Of a stretch of 64,000 bases of DNA, positions 56,004 through 63,994 are shown one piece after another. The notes below the pieces were generated by a model that ran no database searches, was not told the origin of the DNA, and saw only the letters and a list, made by a program, of their open reading frames with translations. A program made the translations under genes and the position numbers. Numbering within the stretch: the stretch's first letter is position 1; each line of letters opens with the position of its first letter. The stretch lies in contig NZ_CP011409.1 in the NCBI RefSeq assembly GCF_001267925.1, positions 3,844,001 to 3,908,000 of the forward strand. The letters are read 5' to 3'. The stretch is from Herbaspirillum hiltneri N3 (GTDB lineage Bacteria; Pseudomonadota; Gammaproteobacteria; Burkholderiales; Burkholderiaceae_D).

Positions 56004-56828
56004 ATGCTGATCAAACGCAAATCCATCGAGGCGCAAGCCAACACCAAGGCCGGTCCTGCCCCGGACAAGGCCAAATCCAAGCCAAAAGCCGCCGCGCCGC
56101 GCAAGCCGCGCTTCGCACCGGTCACGCTGTCGGAGCAGGAAGGCGTACGCTACCTGCATTTCGGCACCGAATGGGTGCAAGGCGCCATGCGCATCCGCAA
56201 GCCCGACTGGATTGAGCTCGAATACGCCCAACAGATGATGAGCTGGATGCTGTTCAATCGGGCGCCGCAGCACATCGTGCAACTCGGCCTTGGCACGGCG
56301 GCGCTGACCAAGTTCAGCTACCGCCAGTTTCCCGCAGCGAACGTTACCGCGGTCGAACTGAATCCGTCGGTGATTGCGATCTGCCACAGCATGTTCAAGC
56401 TGCCGCCCGAAGACGCTCGCCTGTCGCTGCTGGAAATGGACGCCGACGACTTCATCCACGACGAGCAGCGCCACGGCACCATCGATGCGCTGCAGGTGGA
56501 CCTGTACGACGCCACCGCACGCGGCCCGATGCTCGACACGCCGGAATTCTACAAAGCCTGCCGCGACAGCCTCAGCGAAGACGGCGTCATGACGGTCAAC
56601 CTGTTCGGCGACCATCCCAGCTACGCCAAGAACCTCAAGGCCATGCGCTACGCCTTCGACCAGGTCGTCTCGCTGCCCGAAGTCCATGACGGCAACGTCG
56701 TCGCGATCGCTTTCCGGAAAGCGGTCGACTTCGATTTCCCCGCCCTGTACGAGCGCGCGGAAGAAATCAAGGCCGCCACCAAACTGCCGGCGAAATCCTG
56801 GGTGAACGGGATCAAGAGCAATTTCTGA
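56004..56828 (+). CDS. Spermidine-synthase-like SAM-dependent enzyme
   Basis: 274 residues from the ATG at 56004. Lys/Ala-rich tail (about 1-40) then a Rossmann methyltransferase core: HIVQLGLGTAALTKF near 90, VTAVELNPSVIAICH near 113, and LEMDADDFIHDE. This matches the spermidine-synthase/fused-methyltransferase family, but key polyamine-binding residues cannot be confirmed, so it may be a methyltransferase-like protein. Monocistronic, before the tRNA-Lys locus. Confidence 0.83.
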   Translation: MLIKRKSIEAQANTKAGPAPDKAKSKPKAAAPRKPRFAPVTLSEQEGVRYLHFGTEWVQGAMRIRKPDWIELEYAQQMMSWMLFNRAPQHIVQLGLGTAALTKFSYRQFPAANVTAVELNPSVIAICHSMFKLPPEDARLSLLEMDADDFIHDEQRHGTIDALQVDLYDATARGPMLDTPEFYKACRDSLSEDGVMTVNLFGDHPSYAKNLKAMRYAFDQVVSLPEVHDGNVVAIAFRKAVDFDFPALYERAEEIKAATKLPAKSWVNGIKSNF

Positions 56829-56975
56829 GCGACGCGTCCGCTTAACAGGTCCGGCAAGTCCCTCGATCATCCCCCTATGCAGCTGGATTGCTGCCCCGGC
56901 GCGGGTTTTCAGGGGGAGATGGATATTTTTTAGATTTTTTCAAAAAGGGGCTTCCAAGTTTGAAAATAATCGGGT

Positions 56976-56981
56976 TATAAT
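56976..56981 (+). promoter_or_regulatory. Native tRNA-Lys promoter -10 (host side)
   Basis: Perfect TATAAT 16 bases before the tRNA 5' half at 56998, in an AT-rich track. It would originally have served the tRNA gene; now it reads into the island. Confidence 0.5.
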
Positions 56982-56997
56982 CACGCCTCTTCATCGG

Positions 56998-57035
56998 GGG
57001 GCGTTAGCTCAGTTGGTAGAGCAGCGGACTCTTAA
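56998..57035 (+). repeat. attL: duplicated 5' half of tRNA-Lys
   Basis: Thirty-eight bases identical to the first 38 nt of the intact tRNA-Lys at 61891-61928, ending inside the anticodon loop (ACTCTTAA). After base 57035 the sequence diverges from tRNA, marking the left edge of the island. Confidence 0.9.
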
Positions 57036-57049
57036 AAGCATCTTCCTCA

Positions 57050-57078
57050 AAGACAAAAAATCATCAGCATTTTGTCTT
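57050..57078. terminator. Hairpin at the left edge of the island
   Basis: AAGACAAAA / TTTTGTCTT (9 bp) with an 11-base loop, past the DUF2290 stop and close to attL. Could end the helicase-DUF2290 transcript or serve as a recombinase arm site. Confidence 0.5.
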
Positions 57079-57180
57079 GAAAAATCTCACTACTTAAGAA
57101 ATAAATCACGACCTTGCCGCCGTATGGGCGCGCACTAAGAACGATCCAATCCGTTCATGTTGAGCGCCGAAGTCGTCCTT

Positions 57181-57897
57181 CTACGCTGATACGTATTCAC
57201 TACGTCGATTACGCCCCATCACGAAATGAGAAATGCGGCGCTCCGATTCAGTAATTGTAAAATCAAGAGGCACATACGGCATTCGTTTTTCAAAAATGTT
57301 CATATTGTGTTTGTACAAGCGCGAATAAAAATTGCGCACCACAAACAATAGGAATACGTATGGCATAACGGGGGCTGCAATAGGAATACGACATTCTTGA
57401 AACTGCCCTAAAGTCAGATGACATTTAGGATGAAAAACTTCCTTATGATTCTTGGGATCGTAGTCGATACGAATTGGAAATCGCACAATTCGGTTCATCA
57501 GAATATCGCCAAACAATTCATCACGCTCATACAATTCAGGGGCTTCTTCAATAGTAGGCAAAACACTACAAGGAAAGTAAGCTAAACGATGTTTAATTAG
57601 CTTTTCCTCTCCCCCCAATTCGAATATATATTGAAAGGAAATGAGACCACCATCCGGGAGCTTGATATGGTAGGCGTCCTTTAAATTGATGTCATCGTAA
57701 ATATCCGCATAAGCGATATTTTTCAAAGCAGACGTCGAGGGTAGGTCGCCGATTAAAAGTGCAGGAGTTACCACACCGTCGCCCCCGACGTACGACGAAT
57801 TTTTCTGAGTAGGCATAAACTGCTTGACAGAAAGATTACTCAAAATTGCGCGAGAGTATAGGGCATTGATTTGTCGAAGTAGCGCAGCTGGCGTCAT
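57181..57897 (-). CDS. DUF2290-like protein, partner of the helicase
   Basis: 238 residues from the ATG at 57895-57897, overlapping the helicase stop (ATGA). The signature region RIDYDPKNHKEVFHPKCHLT then CRIPIAAPVMPYVFLLFVVRNFYSRL (in part: RIPIAAPVMPYVFLLFVV) at about 140-190 matches what I recall of DUF2290. Cytoplasmic, function unknown. The helicase plus DUF2290 pair is listed as an antiphage defence system found in satellite-phage hotspots (Rousset et al.; DefenseFinder name Rst_HelicaseDUF2290). The assignment here is by memory, not by search. Confidence 0.72.
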   Translation of the reverse strand: MTPAALLRQINALYSRAILSNLSVKQFMPTQKNSSYVGGDGVVTPALLIGDLPSTSALKNIAYADIYDDINLKDAYHIKLPDGGLISFQYIFELGGEEKLIKHRLAYFPCSVLPTIEEAPELYERDELFGDILMNRIVRFPIRIDYDPKNHKEVFHPKCHLTLGQFQECRIPIAAPVMPYVFLLFVVRNFYSRLYKHNMNIFEKRMPYVPLDFTITESERRISHFVMGRNRRSEYVSA

Positions 57898-60041
57898 GAC
57901 TTATCCCGTGCAGCCTTCATCATCTCCAAGGTCCGAATCACTTCATCTGGATCAAACTCGCCTCGCTTTACGGCGTTATATAGCTCATGGGTACGTAAAT
58001 CAAAGCGATTACGCCCCTTCCTGGGCCGCCCCACAAGCTCCTTGTTAATCAAGTGCAACTGACGTTTCTGATCATCTGTGGGATAAAGAAAACGAAGGCG
58101 ATACGCCTGAGCTTTTAGTTGCTCCCACTCGGCTTTCAACGCCTCCATATTCGGACCAACGCCAAGAATTTGAACCCAGGCCTTAGAGCGAGTAATCGCA
58201 GTAAAAAGCCTGTTGCGTACGAGTGCAACCTCAGCTGGGCTCCAAGAGGTAAAACAATCCTGTGCATTAATAATGTAGACCATACCCGCTTCATTACCCT
58301 TGGCACGAAAAATACCAGTGAAGGTTACAGCCCCTGCTTTACTAAAGACGTCAGTAGAAGTGCTAACTCCGGCGAGTTCACTATTAATACCATGCGCAAA
58401 TAATGCATTTCGAACGGGACCAACCTCTTTCTGAGTAGTAAGAGGATTTGGATTGATAACCACAATGTCCTCAGGCCTGAGCTCTTGGACGCGAATATCG
58501 TCTTTAATAGCTTGCGCTAACCATGCAGTTTGATCTGCGCTAGATTCAAAAGTCTGAAATTGAATCAGTTCATCTATTGGGGAATGGTCCTCAAGAAAGA
58601 TTGGCGATGTGTCAGAAGTACGTCCCAACGTCACCACCTTTCCTCCTTCAAGATCACCATCCTCCACTACATATCCAACGTCAGACCACAAGCTATCTTG
58701 CTCAAAGAACTGAACCAGTCCTTTCTGCCGATATACGCCAAATCCCAAGGCGTGTGCCGTGGCAAGAACCGGCCGAGAATTTCGATAGCATTTTTCAAGA
58801 ATAATGTCCTGACGCGGTCCTGATGTCTCGTCAGTATTCAATCGAACTAATGGTTCCCCGTTAGAATCTTTGCCAAACAACTCCTCGGGCGGCAAGACAA
58901 AATCGCCGGTCAAAGTCTGCAATTCGTCGTATGCGTAGACCAAGCGCTTCGGCGAGCATAAAAAACGATAACAAAGTCGAAGGAACTCTGGAGGAAAATC
59001 TTGCGCTTCATCGACCAAGATCACGTCATATAGTGGGTGCTCTTCTACAACTTTCGCCAATGCTTCAGTGCAAGCTCCAGCAAAATGCTTTCTATCGCCA
59101 AAACGATTTTTGGCAGACGAAAAATCTAAAAATTCCAGGCTATGCGCCCGACAAAACTTATGATAAATACCGTCGCGTTCCTTATCACCCGGGCCACCCC
59201 ATGCATTTAATATATCAATGCAATCCCAATCGGGCTCTCGCCCAGTCTGCTCAATTGTGAATAGATTGATTAAACGCTTAAATTGCTCTTTTAACGAGCG
59301 CGTATTAAAGGTAACTGCTATACGCCAATCCTCATTCTGCGAATGTAGATAAGCAACTTTAAGAGCTAAAATGATTGTCTTGCCTGAACCAGCAAGTCCA
59401 CGGATACGCTGTACGCCTTCAACAGTTTCAATAACAGCTTGCGACTGATGTTGATCCAAATTTGCAATCGAATCTTCAACCCTCTTTAACCGAGCCCCCT
59501 TAGAATTCGAATTAACTGGCTCACGTTTCTGACGACCAGATCGAATAGAACTAACAACCTGTATGGCCGCCACCAGTTCGCCAAAAAGCGGATCGTTCGC
59601 GCTTCCCGCAAACGGCCAACGAAAATTACTTAAAGTCGTTAAAAGTGAATGTTCGTTTGCAACAAAATAAGGGGGCTCACTAACGAAATTCTCAGTTTTC
59701 TTTGCGGGAGCAAATGTCACCACATTGATATCGAATTGCAGACTACGTCCTGTCTTCAATTTCGAGTAGGGCTTTAATTTAACGTCCAGCATCGATGCAA
59801 TTTCATCTTGCCTGACTCGAAAATCAGCGACATCCATGCCTTCAACAAGATCGAAAGCTACCAGACCATATTGCCTAGACATAAGCAAGGCGTCGAATTT
59901 AACCGGGCCTGTCGGAGATCCCATAATGGGATAACCGATATAAAGGTAACCCGATAGTCCCTCAAGACGCTGTAGTGTCTCCGCCAAAATCCGCGAAGCT
60001 TCTGGTTTGTCTTTTGATGAACCTCTTATTACGTCAATCAT
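57894..60041 (-). CDS. UvrD-like helicase of a two-gene defence module
   Basis: 715 residues from the ATG at 60039-60041; a GTG at 60092 is in frame. The N-terminal part (about 20-110, FDALLMSRQYGLVAFDL) resembles a NERD-type nuclease-like region. The helicase core has Walker A RGLAGSGKTIILALKVAYL near 214-232, motif II VDEAQDF near 357 and the UvrD C-terminal LVRNRLFTAITRSKAWV. Superfamily 1A. Translationally coupled to the DUF2290-like gene. AT-richer than flanking chromosome, consistent with transfer. Confidence 0.85.
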   Translation of the reverse strand: MIDVIRGSSKDKPEASRILAETLQRLEGLSGYLYIGYPIMGSPTGPVKFDALLMSRQYGLVAFDLVEGMDVADFRVRQDEIASMLDVKLKPYSKLKTGRSLQFDINVVTFAPAKKTENFVSEPPYFVANEHSLLTTLSNFRWPFAGSANDPLFGELVAAIQVVSSIRSGRQKREPVNSNSKGARLKRVEDSIANLDQHQSQAVIETVEGVQRIRGLAGSGKTIILALKVAYLHSQNEDWRIAVTFNTRSLKEQFKRLINLFTIEQTGREPDWDCIDILNAWGGPGDKERDGIYHKFCRAHSLEFLDFSSAKNRFGDRKHFAGACTEALAKVVEEHPLYDVILVDEAQDFPPEFLRLCYRFLCSPKRLVYAYDELQTLTGDFVLPPEELFGKDSNGEPLVRLNTDETSGPRQDIILEKCYRNSRPVLATAHALGFGVYRQKGLVQFFEQDSLWSDVGYVVEDGDLEGGKVVTLGRTSDTSPIFLEDHSPIDELIQFQTFESSADQTAWLAQAIKDDIRVQELRPEDIVVINPNPLTTQKEVGPVRNALFAHGINSELAGVSTSTDVFSKAGAVTFTGIFRAKGNEAGMVYIINAQDCFTSWSPAEVALVRNRLFTAITRSKAWVQILGVGPNMEALKAEWEQLKAQAYRLRFLYPTDDQKRQLHLINKELVGRPRKGRNRFDLRTHELYNAVKRGEFDPDEVIRTLEMMKAARDKS

Positions 60042-60156
60042 GACATTTCCGATGCGTGTTTTAGCTTTCGATGATGTCCAGCCCCTCCCCACATGAAGGG
60101 GGGCGATAGATCACCGCTTAATTAATATTGGAGAACAAAACAACATTATGGACTAT

Positions 60157-61050
60157 TCAAGAAATTGACAACGAATTTTCCAATCCAGCTGATGAAGTAG
60201 CTATCAGTGCACTCGGCTTTATAAGCGGACTCAGATTGTCCGCAAATATTTTAAGATGAGCGGCAGAAAGATGAGCATACCGCCGAACCATCTCGTAACT
60301 TTCCCACCCCCCTAGTTCCTGAACGACGTATAGAGGCGTGCCATTTTGTACATGCCAACTCGCCCAAGTATGGCGCAAATCGTGCCATCGAAAATCGCTA
60401 ATTCCAGCTCTTTTAAGAGCTTTGTACCACGCCGCAGTACTGACTTTCTCGATACGCCGCCCTTTATAGCTAAAAACATATCGCTGATGCAGGCCAATAC
60501 GTTTGGTAAGAACGCGGACGGCATCTAAATTTAAAGGTACAGCGATAGCTTTCTTCGCCTTTGCTTGGTCCGCATGAATCCATGCCTGATTATGTCTGAT
60601 ATCTACCTGAGACCATTCTAAACCTGTCACATTCGACTTTCTCAATCCCGTTGCTAGCGAAAACGTTGCCATATCAGACAAATGTTCCGGTAATTCACTC
60701 AGCAGTCGTATGGCCTGGGCGTGAGTTAAATAGCGTATTCGCCGTATTGGCTCGCGAAGCAACCTAACTTTAGGAGTCGAATCTAACCACTCCCAATCAT
60801 GTACTGCACGGAGAAGAATGGCGCGCAGAAGCGCTAACGTACGGTTAACAGTAGCGTTAGCAACGCCGGTGGCGAGTTTCTTATGATGGATAGCAGCAAC
60901 CACCGAACGATCAATATCGCTCAACGGGACACCAGATAGATGGGTATTAAGCCAACCAATAATTGACTGATCGGAACGTATAGACGCCTTATGTGACTGC
61001 TCGTGCAGCCATCGCTCAACGGCATGGTCCCATGTTTTCCCCGGCAGCAT
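60157..61050 (-). CDS. Tyrosine recombinase/integrase
   Basis: 297 residues. Core-binding SAM-like domain to about 100, catalytic domain with Arg137 (ATGLRKSNV), the basic beta-hairpin Lys near 163-167 (DQAKAKKAIAV), HxxR as H223/R226 (WHDLRHTWASWH), W249 and nucleophile Tyr258 (RRYAHLS). Catalyses site-specific integration and excision at the tRNA-Lys site. Compact form typical of phage and small-element integrases. It is oriented toward the helicase operon. Confidence 0.93.
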   Translation of the reverse strand: MLPGKTWDHAVERWLHEQSHKASIRSDQSIIGWLNTHLSGVPLSDIDRSVVAAIHHKKLATGVANATVNRTLALLRAILLRAVHDWEWLDSTPKVRLLREPIRRIRYLTHAQAIRLLSELPEHLSDMATFSLATGLRKSNVTGLEWSQVDIRHNQAWIHADQAKAKKAIAVPLNLDAVRVLTKRIGLHQRYVFSYKGRRIEKVSTAAWYKALKRAGISDFRWHDLRHTWASWHVQNGTPLYVVQELGGWESYEMVRRYAHLSAAHLKIFADNLSPLIKPSALIATSSAGLENSLSIS

Positions 61051-61111
61051 TTATGCTTATCCCCCAATGAGAAGACAAAATGTTAACCGCTGAGAGGAAG
61101 AAATAGCCACT

Positions 61112-61495
61112 TTGCAATACTCAACTTTCCTCAACAGCGGAACCTATGACGACGTAGAAGCGCTGAACCAGCACGTAGTGCTTGGGCAAGTCGCTTTCTC
61201 CGCCATGCTTAAAACAAAGTCGCGAGCAACGAGGAATAGATTTGACAGAAAAATCGCCGACTTCGTGATTCTCAGCAAAGCGTTTGAAGTTCTAGCCGTA
61301 ATAGAACTAGACGATGCGAGCCATAAAAACCGAGAAAGACTAGACAGGGAACGCCAAGCATTACTAACGGATGCTGGGTATCGAGTGATTAGGTACAACA
61401 ACGTGCCGAATGTAGAGCAGGTCCGTAAAGACTTCGGCATCGTCGCCCAAGACAAATACCAGCTGCAACCGCCAAACACCTTCACGTCGCTATAA
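61112..61495 (+). CDS. DUF2726-like protein
   Basis: 127 residues; the frame opens at a TTG (61112) with a GAGGAAG ribosome-like site, so the start is uncertain. The region RKIADFVILSKAFEVLAVIELDD with RQALLTDAGYRVIRYNNVPN, near 46-96, matches DUF2726, a restriction-endonuclease-like fold (D...E/D-x-x segments VIELDD). Probable nuclease-like accessory gene of the island. Divergent from the integrase. Confidence 0.65.
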   Translation: MQYSTFLNSGTYDDVEALNQHVVLGQVAFSAMLKTKSRATRNRFDRKIADFVILSKAFEVLAVIELDDASHKNRERLDRERQALLTDAGYRVIRYNNVPNVEQVRKDFGIVAQDKYQLQPPNTFTSL

Positions 61496-61550
61496 CAGCC
61501 CATAGCATTGCCCCTTTGTTTTTTTGTGATATGGTTTACCCATCAGCCTG

Positions 61551-61599
61551 AACGGTCTAAGTCCGTTCGGTCTAAATGAGATACTAGTCCGAGTGGACT
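61551..61599. promoter_or_regulatory. Operator-like repeats before the HTH gene
   Basis: Direct repeats CGGTCTAA at 61553 and 61568, palindrome AACGG-7-CCGTT at 61551-61567 and palindrome AGTCC-GAGT-GGACT at 61586-61599. Clustered dyads just before a phage-type repressor gene look like binding sites. Confidence 0.55.
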
Positions 61600-61622
61600 T
61601 AATTTTCTAGTTGGGAATACCT

Positions 61623-61934
61623 ATGAGCTATCAAGAATTAATAGCGAAAGCGCTGAATGGACAGTCGGTAAATGCGACTGCGAAAGCATGGGGATTGCCA
61701 CAGAAAACGCTTGATAGATATGCGAAGGCCGAACGCTTGCCTGACTATCGAACTGCGATGAAAATCGCTGACGCTGCGGGAATCAGCTATGGGGAAATGC
61801 TGGCAACCCTGGCAGTAGAAGAAGATAAACGAAAAGAGCTTGCGGATATAGAAAAGGCATCCTATAATGCGTCCTCTCTCAAACAGAGAGGGGCGTTAGC
61901 TCAGTTGGTAGAGCAGCGGACTCTTAATCCGTAG
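61623..61934 (+). CDS. Phage-type HTH protein, DUF3693-like, with tail read from the tRNA
   Basis: 103 residues from the ATG at 61623. A Cro/Cl-like HTH is seen in SVNATAKAWGLPQKTLDRYAKAERLPDYRTAMKIADAAG (key segments AKAWGLPQKTLDRY and ERLPDYRTAMKIADAAG near 17-54); this resembles DUF3693 of filamentous phages. The last 15 or so codons (RGALAQLVEQRTLNP) are translated from the tRNA-Lys gene itself and are not protein-family sequence, so the natural C-terminus was probably elsewhere before integration. Likely regulator or excisionase of the island. Confidence 0.7.
   Translation: MSYQELIAKALNGQSVNATAKAWGLPQKTLDRYAKAERLPDYRTAMKIADAAGISYGEMLATLAVEEDKRKELADIEKASYNASSLKQRGALAQLVEQRTLNP
61840..61868 (+). 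promoter_or_regulatory. Replacement promoter for tRNA-Lys supplied by the island
   Basis: -35 TTGCGG at 61840-61845, exactly 17 bases, -10 TATAAT at 61863-61868, 22 bases before the tRNA 5' end. It lies inside the HTH coding sequence, and replaces the host promoter separated from the tRNA by the insertion. Confidence 0.72.
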
Positions 61935-61966
61935 GTCGAGTGTTCGAGTCACTCACGCCCCACCAA
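61891..61966 (+). tRNA. tRNA-Lys (CTT)
   Basis: A complete cloverleaf of 76 nt including CCA. Acceptor GGGGCGT/ACGCCCC, D stem GCTC/GAGC, anticodon stem GCGGA/TCCGT with loop CTCTTAA (anticodon CTT, reads AAG), variable AGGTC, T stem GAGTG/CACTC with loop TTCGAGT, discriminator A and encoded CCA. The first 38 nt are duplicated at 56998-57035 as attL. The right half was the host gene; the 5' half was brought by the island. Confidence 0.96.
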
Positions 61967-62326
61967 AGAATACAAAGGGTTACAGCGTATATCGTTGTAA
62001 CCCTTTTTCTTTTTCATTTCCGTGTAGGCGCCATGTAGGCATTTACGGTCAACACGAGTCTATGCAGTTCGTTTGCTACCGAGCATTTCGAGGCAGACCC
62101 GCCCCTTTTAAACGCGTCATTCCAATCGACCTTATCTTCGCGGGGCGCCCTTACGTTAAAGACTACCCGCTACTATGCTGGTTTGATTTCGGGGACCCAG
62201 ATGTTCACGTCCTCGCTTTATCCGTCGCCCCTTATAACCTTCGATCCGATGAATCGCCTATTCGTTGTCGCTACATCGGCGTTGATGACTATCATAACGA
62301 CTGTTGAAACTACGGCCGGGAGAAAG
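61967..62326. other. Weakly coding region after tRNA-Lys
   Basis: Contains the tRNA terminator. An open frame at 62062-62307 (81 codons, MQFVCYRAFRGR...) has no ribosome site or family resemblance and I do not call it. Confidence 0.4.
61975..62009 (+). terminator. Terminator of tRNA-Lys
   Basis: AAAGGGTTACA (61975-61985) pairs with TGTAACCCTTT (61997-62007), then a short U-rich tail. Confidence 0.82.
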
Positions 62327-62533
62327 CTAGTCGCCAGCCTGCTTCGAGTCGCTCGTGGCCCGAATCAACGTTTCCCGTTGCAGGTTATACAGCGAGCGAA
62401 GATACTTAACTCCGTAAATTTCAGAGTACTCCCGCTTGTCCAATTTTTCAGCGATTCGCAGAAACAGTCGGACCTCGAGTGGAATAAGATCCTGCTTACT
62501 TGGCGACCCGGAGCGCTTCGACGGCAATTTCAT
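62327..62533 (-). CDS. Possible small protein, 68 residues
   Basis: ATG at 62531-62533. Encodes MKLPSKRSGSPSKQDLIPLEV, followed by a charged helical stretch (FLRIAEKLDKREYSEIYGVKY) and ends SDSKQAGD. Composition is protein-like and does not look random, but no ribosome site is clear and the plus strand also has an open frame. It may be a remnant. Confidence 0.35.
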   Translation of the reverse strand: MKLPSKRSGSPSKQDLIPLEVRLFLRIAEKLDKREYSEIYGVKYLRSLYNLQRETLIRATSDSKQAGD

Positions 62534-62618
62534 GTTGATGACCGACGAATACGACAAGCTGCTGCGCGATCTGGTTACATACCTAGGGGGCCCGTTGAAT
62601 GCTGCGGAGGCGGCGTGA
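62436..62618 (+). pseudogene. Possible C-terminal remnant of a broken gene
   Basis: The plus frame at 62534-62618 reads MLMTDEYDKLLRDLVTYLG then GPLNAAEAA and stops. It looks like the end of a real host-type protein with no matching upstream part, so this may be a decayed gene. Speculative. Confidence 0.3.
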
Positions 62619-62674
62619 CGCACACTGAAGTCGACGCACGTCTGCTCCTAGAAACGTCTCCCCGAGCGAGAACG

Positions 62675-63307
62675 TTATCGAAAGCTGTGGATTTGAAGCG
62701 CATTGGCAGCATGCCGACATTCGTCCGAACATGCGTTAACTACTTTCTGGGTAGCAGCGAGATTCGGATACAGTTTGCGAGCGAACTCCATTCTACGCGG
62801 GCCGTCGTTCGCAGCTGGTTTAGCAGGAAACTGTCGCAAAATGATAATGGCGGTCTTGATCTGGTCGCCGCTCTCAGCTAGACGAACCGCAAGCGTCGGT
62901 ATAGCCGCAAGTTGCGTCAGATCGACGGGAGTCCACAAATCTATCGACTCCATCTCCAAAGCCGCATCGCTAAACTGACCAAGCCCTACATCGACCTTGC
63001 CGGCTTCATCGATTTTCCTGCTTGCCTTTGTAAGAGCAGAAGCTGCATGTGCAAGTCGCAAAACCATACTGGCGGCAAGCAACTGTGCAGCCACCAGTTC
63101 AGAACGCTCGCGGCGTCGCGTTTCATTGGTCGCAAGCCAAACGGTACCACCGAAGGCAAGAAAAGTGCCGAACGCTCCGGCCCAAGTTGCGGCATCAGAT
63201 TCCTTGGTGGGAGGATGGGCGCCAAAGAGCCCGAAAAGGTAGCCGCACAGCCATATGACCGTCGCAGTCATGAAGAATCCCGCGGCTTTCAAGAATGCAT
63301 GTTGCAT
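62675..63307 (-). CDS. Membrane protein, unknown family (paralogue 1)
   Basis: 210 residues from the ATG at 63305-63307 behind GGGGAA. Two N-terminal helices (FLKAAGFFMTATVIWLCGYLFG; TWAGAFGTFLAFGGTVWLAT), then ETRRRERSELVAAQLLAAS and a helical cytoplasmic part ending in QIHSFR. It shares the W-x-G-x-x-G-T-x-x/VW-x-A-x-ET/EARRR pattern with the next gene, 42 bases upstream. Same layout as many membrane-tethered effector-like proteins, but no function is known. Confidence 0.72.
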   Translation of the reverse strand: MQHAFLKAAGFFMTATVIWLCGYLFGLFGAHPPTKESDAATWAGAFGTFLAFGGTVWLATNETRRRERSELVAAQLLAASMVLRLAHAASALTKASRKIDEAGKVDVGLGQFSDAALEMESIDLWTPVDLTQLAAIPTLAVRLAESGDQIKTAIIILRQFPAKPAANDGPRRMEFARKLYPNLAATQKVVNACSDECRHAANALQIHSFR

Positions 63308-63349
63308 CGATTCCCCAATTATTTTGAAAGAAGCGTAGCACAACAGTCG

Positions 63350-63994
63350 CTAGAAATTTTCTTCACCCCAAAGTTCTTGTCCAGTCGGTTGGGTCACATA
63401 TGCCTGTGCCGCCGCCTCGAGATCGTGATGCACGACCAAGAGGTAATCGTGAACTACGTCAATTTTTTTGACCCAACTAGCACTCATATGCCGGCTAAGC
63501 GGTTTGTCGCTTGCAATTGTGGCAGCCGCATCAGCAGCGATCTGTTGCTTTGCCACGCTGACCAACGAAACTGCGTGTGCCAAACGCATCGCACATTTGT
63601 TTCCCAACGAGGTCAGCGCAAGGAGTTGGGATTCGGAAGGCATCAACGCAGGAAATTCTGCGTGCCCGCGGAAAATTTGGTTTGCAGTCTGCACGTAGGT
63701 TTGGTCGGAACCAAACGACAGATAGGCACTGAAGCGAGACAGGTGCTGAATTAGTGCCCAAACACTCGGGGTGAGCCCTGCGGCCACCACGGTAGCCCTC
63801 ATCAAATCTTCATTATTGCGCCGACGTGCTTCTGTGTTGGCGATCCACACAGCGCCAATCAATGTACCAACGGTCCCAATAGAGCCAACCCATGTCGCCC
63901 AATCCGACGCAGACAAACAAAAGAAAGTCTGAACAACAACCACAGTCATCCACGCCAACGTAAAGACGCTGTATCCGGCATTAAATCGATTCAT
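63350..63994 (-). CDS. Membrane protein, unknown family (paralogue 2)
   Basis: 214 residues from the ATG at 63992-63994. Two helices (VFTLAWMTVVVVQTFFCLSA; WATWVGSIGTVGTLIGAVWIA), then NTEARRRNNEDLMRATVVAAG and a helical tail (LVVHHDLEAAAQAYVTQ). Together with paralogue 1 it forms a tandem pair likely co-transcribed. The gene starts only six bases from the window end; its upstream context is not visible. Confidence 0.72.
   Translation of the reverse strand: MNRFNAGYSVFTLAWMTVVVVQTFFCLSASDWATWVGSIGTVGTLIGAVWIANTEARRRNNEDLMRATVVAAGLTPSVWALIQHLSRFSAYLSFGSDQTYVQTANQIFRGHAEFPALMPSESQLLALTSLGNKCAMRLAHAVSLVSVAKQQIAADAAATIASDKPLSRHMSASWVKKIDVVHDYLLVVHHDLEAAAQAYVTQPTGQELWGEENF

Larger units (their letters stand above)
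56998..61928. mobile_element. tRNA-Lys-integrated defence island, about 4.9 kb
   Basis: Bounded by the 38-nt direct repeats of the tRNA 5' half (56998-57035 and 61891-61928), with its own tyrosine recombinase and an AT-richer composition than the flanks. Contents: DUF2290-like and helicase genes, integrase, DUF2726-like gene and phage-type HTH gene. Small enough to be a phage satellite or degenerate filamentous-phage-like element. It does not carry replication or capsid genes that I can see. Confidence 0.85.

Noticed and set aside
61893..61934. Protein domain in the tail of the HTH protein
   Set aside because: The tail is tRNA-Lys sequence; the motif RGALAQLVEQRTLNP is a known tRNA read-through artefact.
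62183..62881. 232-codon plus frame
   Set aside because: It runs over the membrane-protein gene antisense and lacks protein-like pattern or ribosome site.
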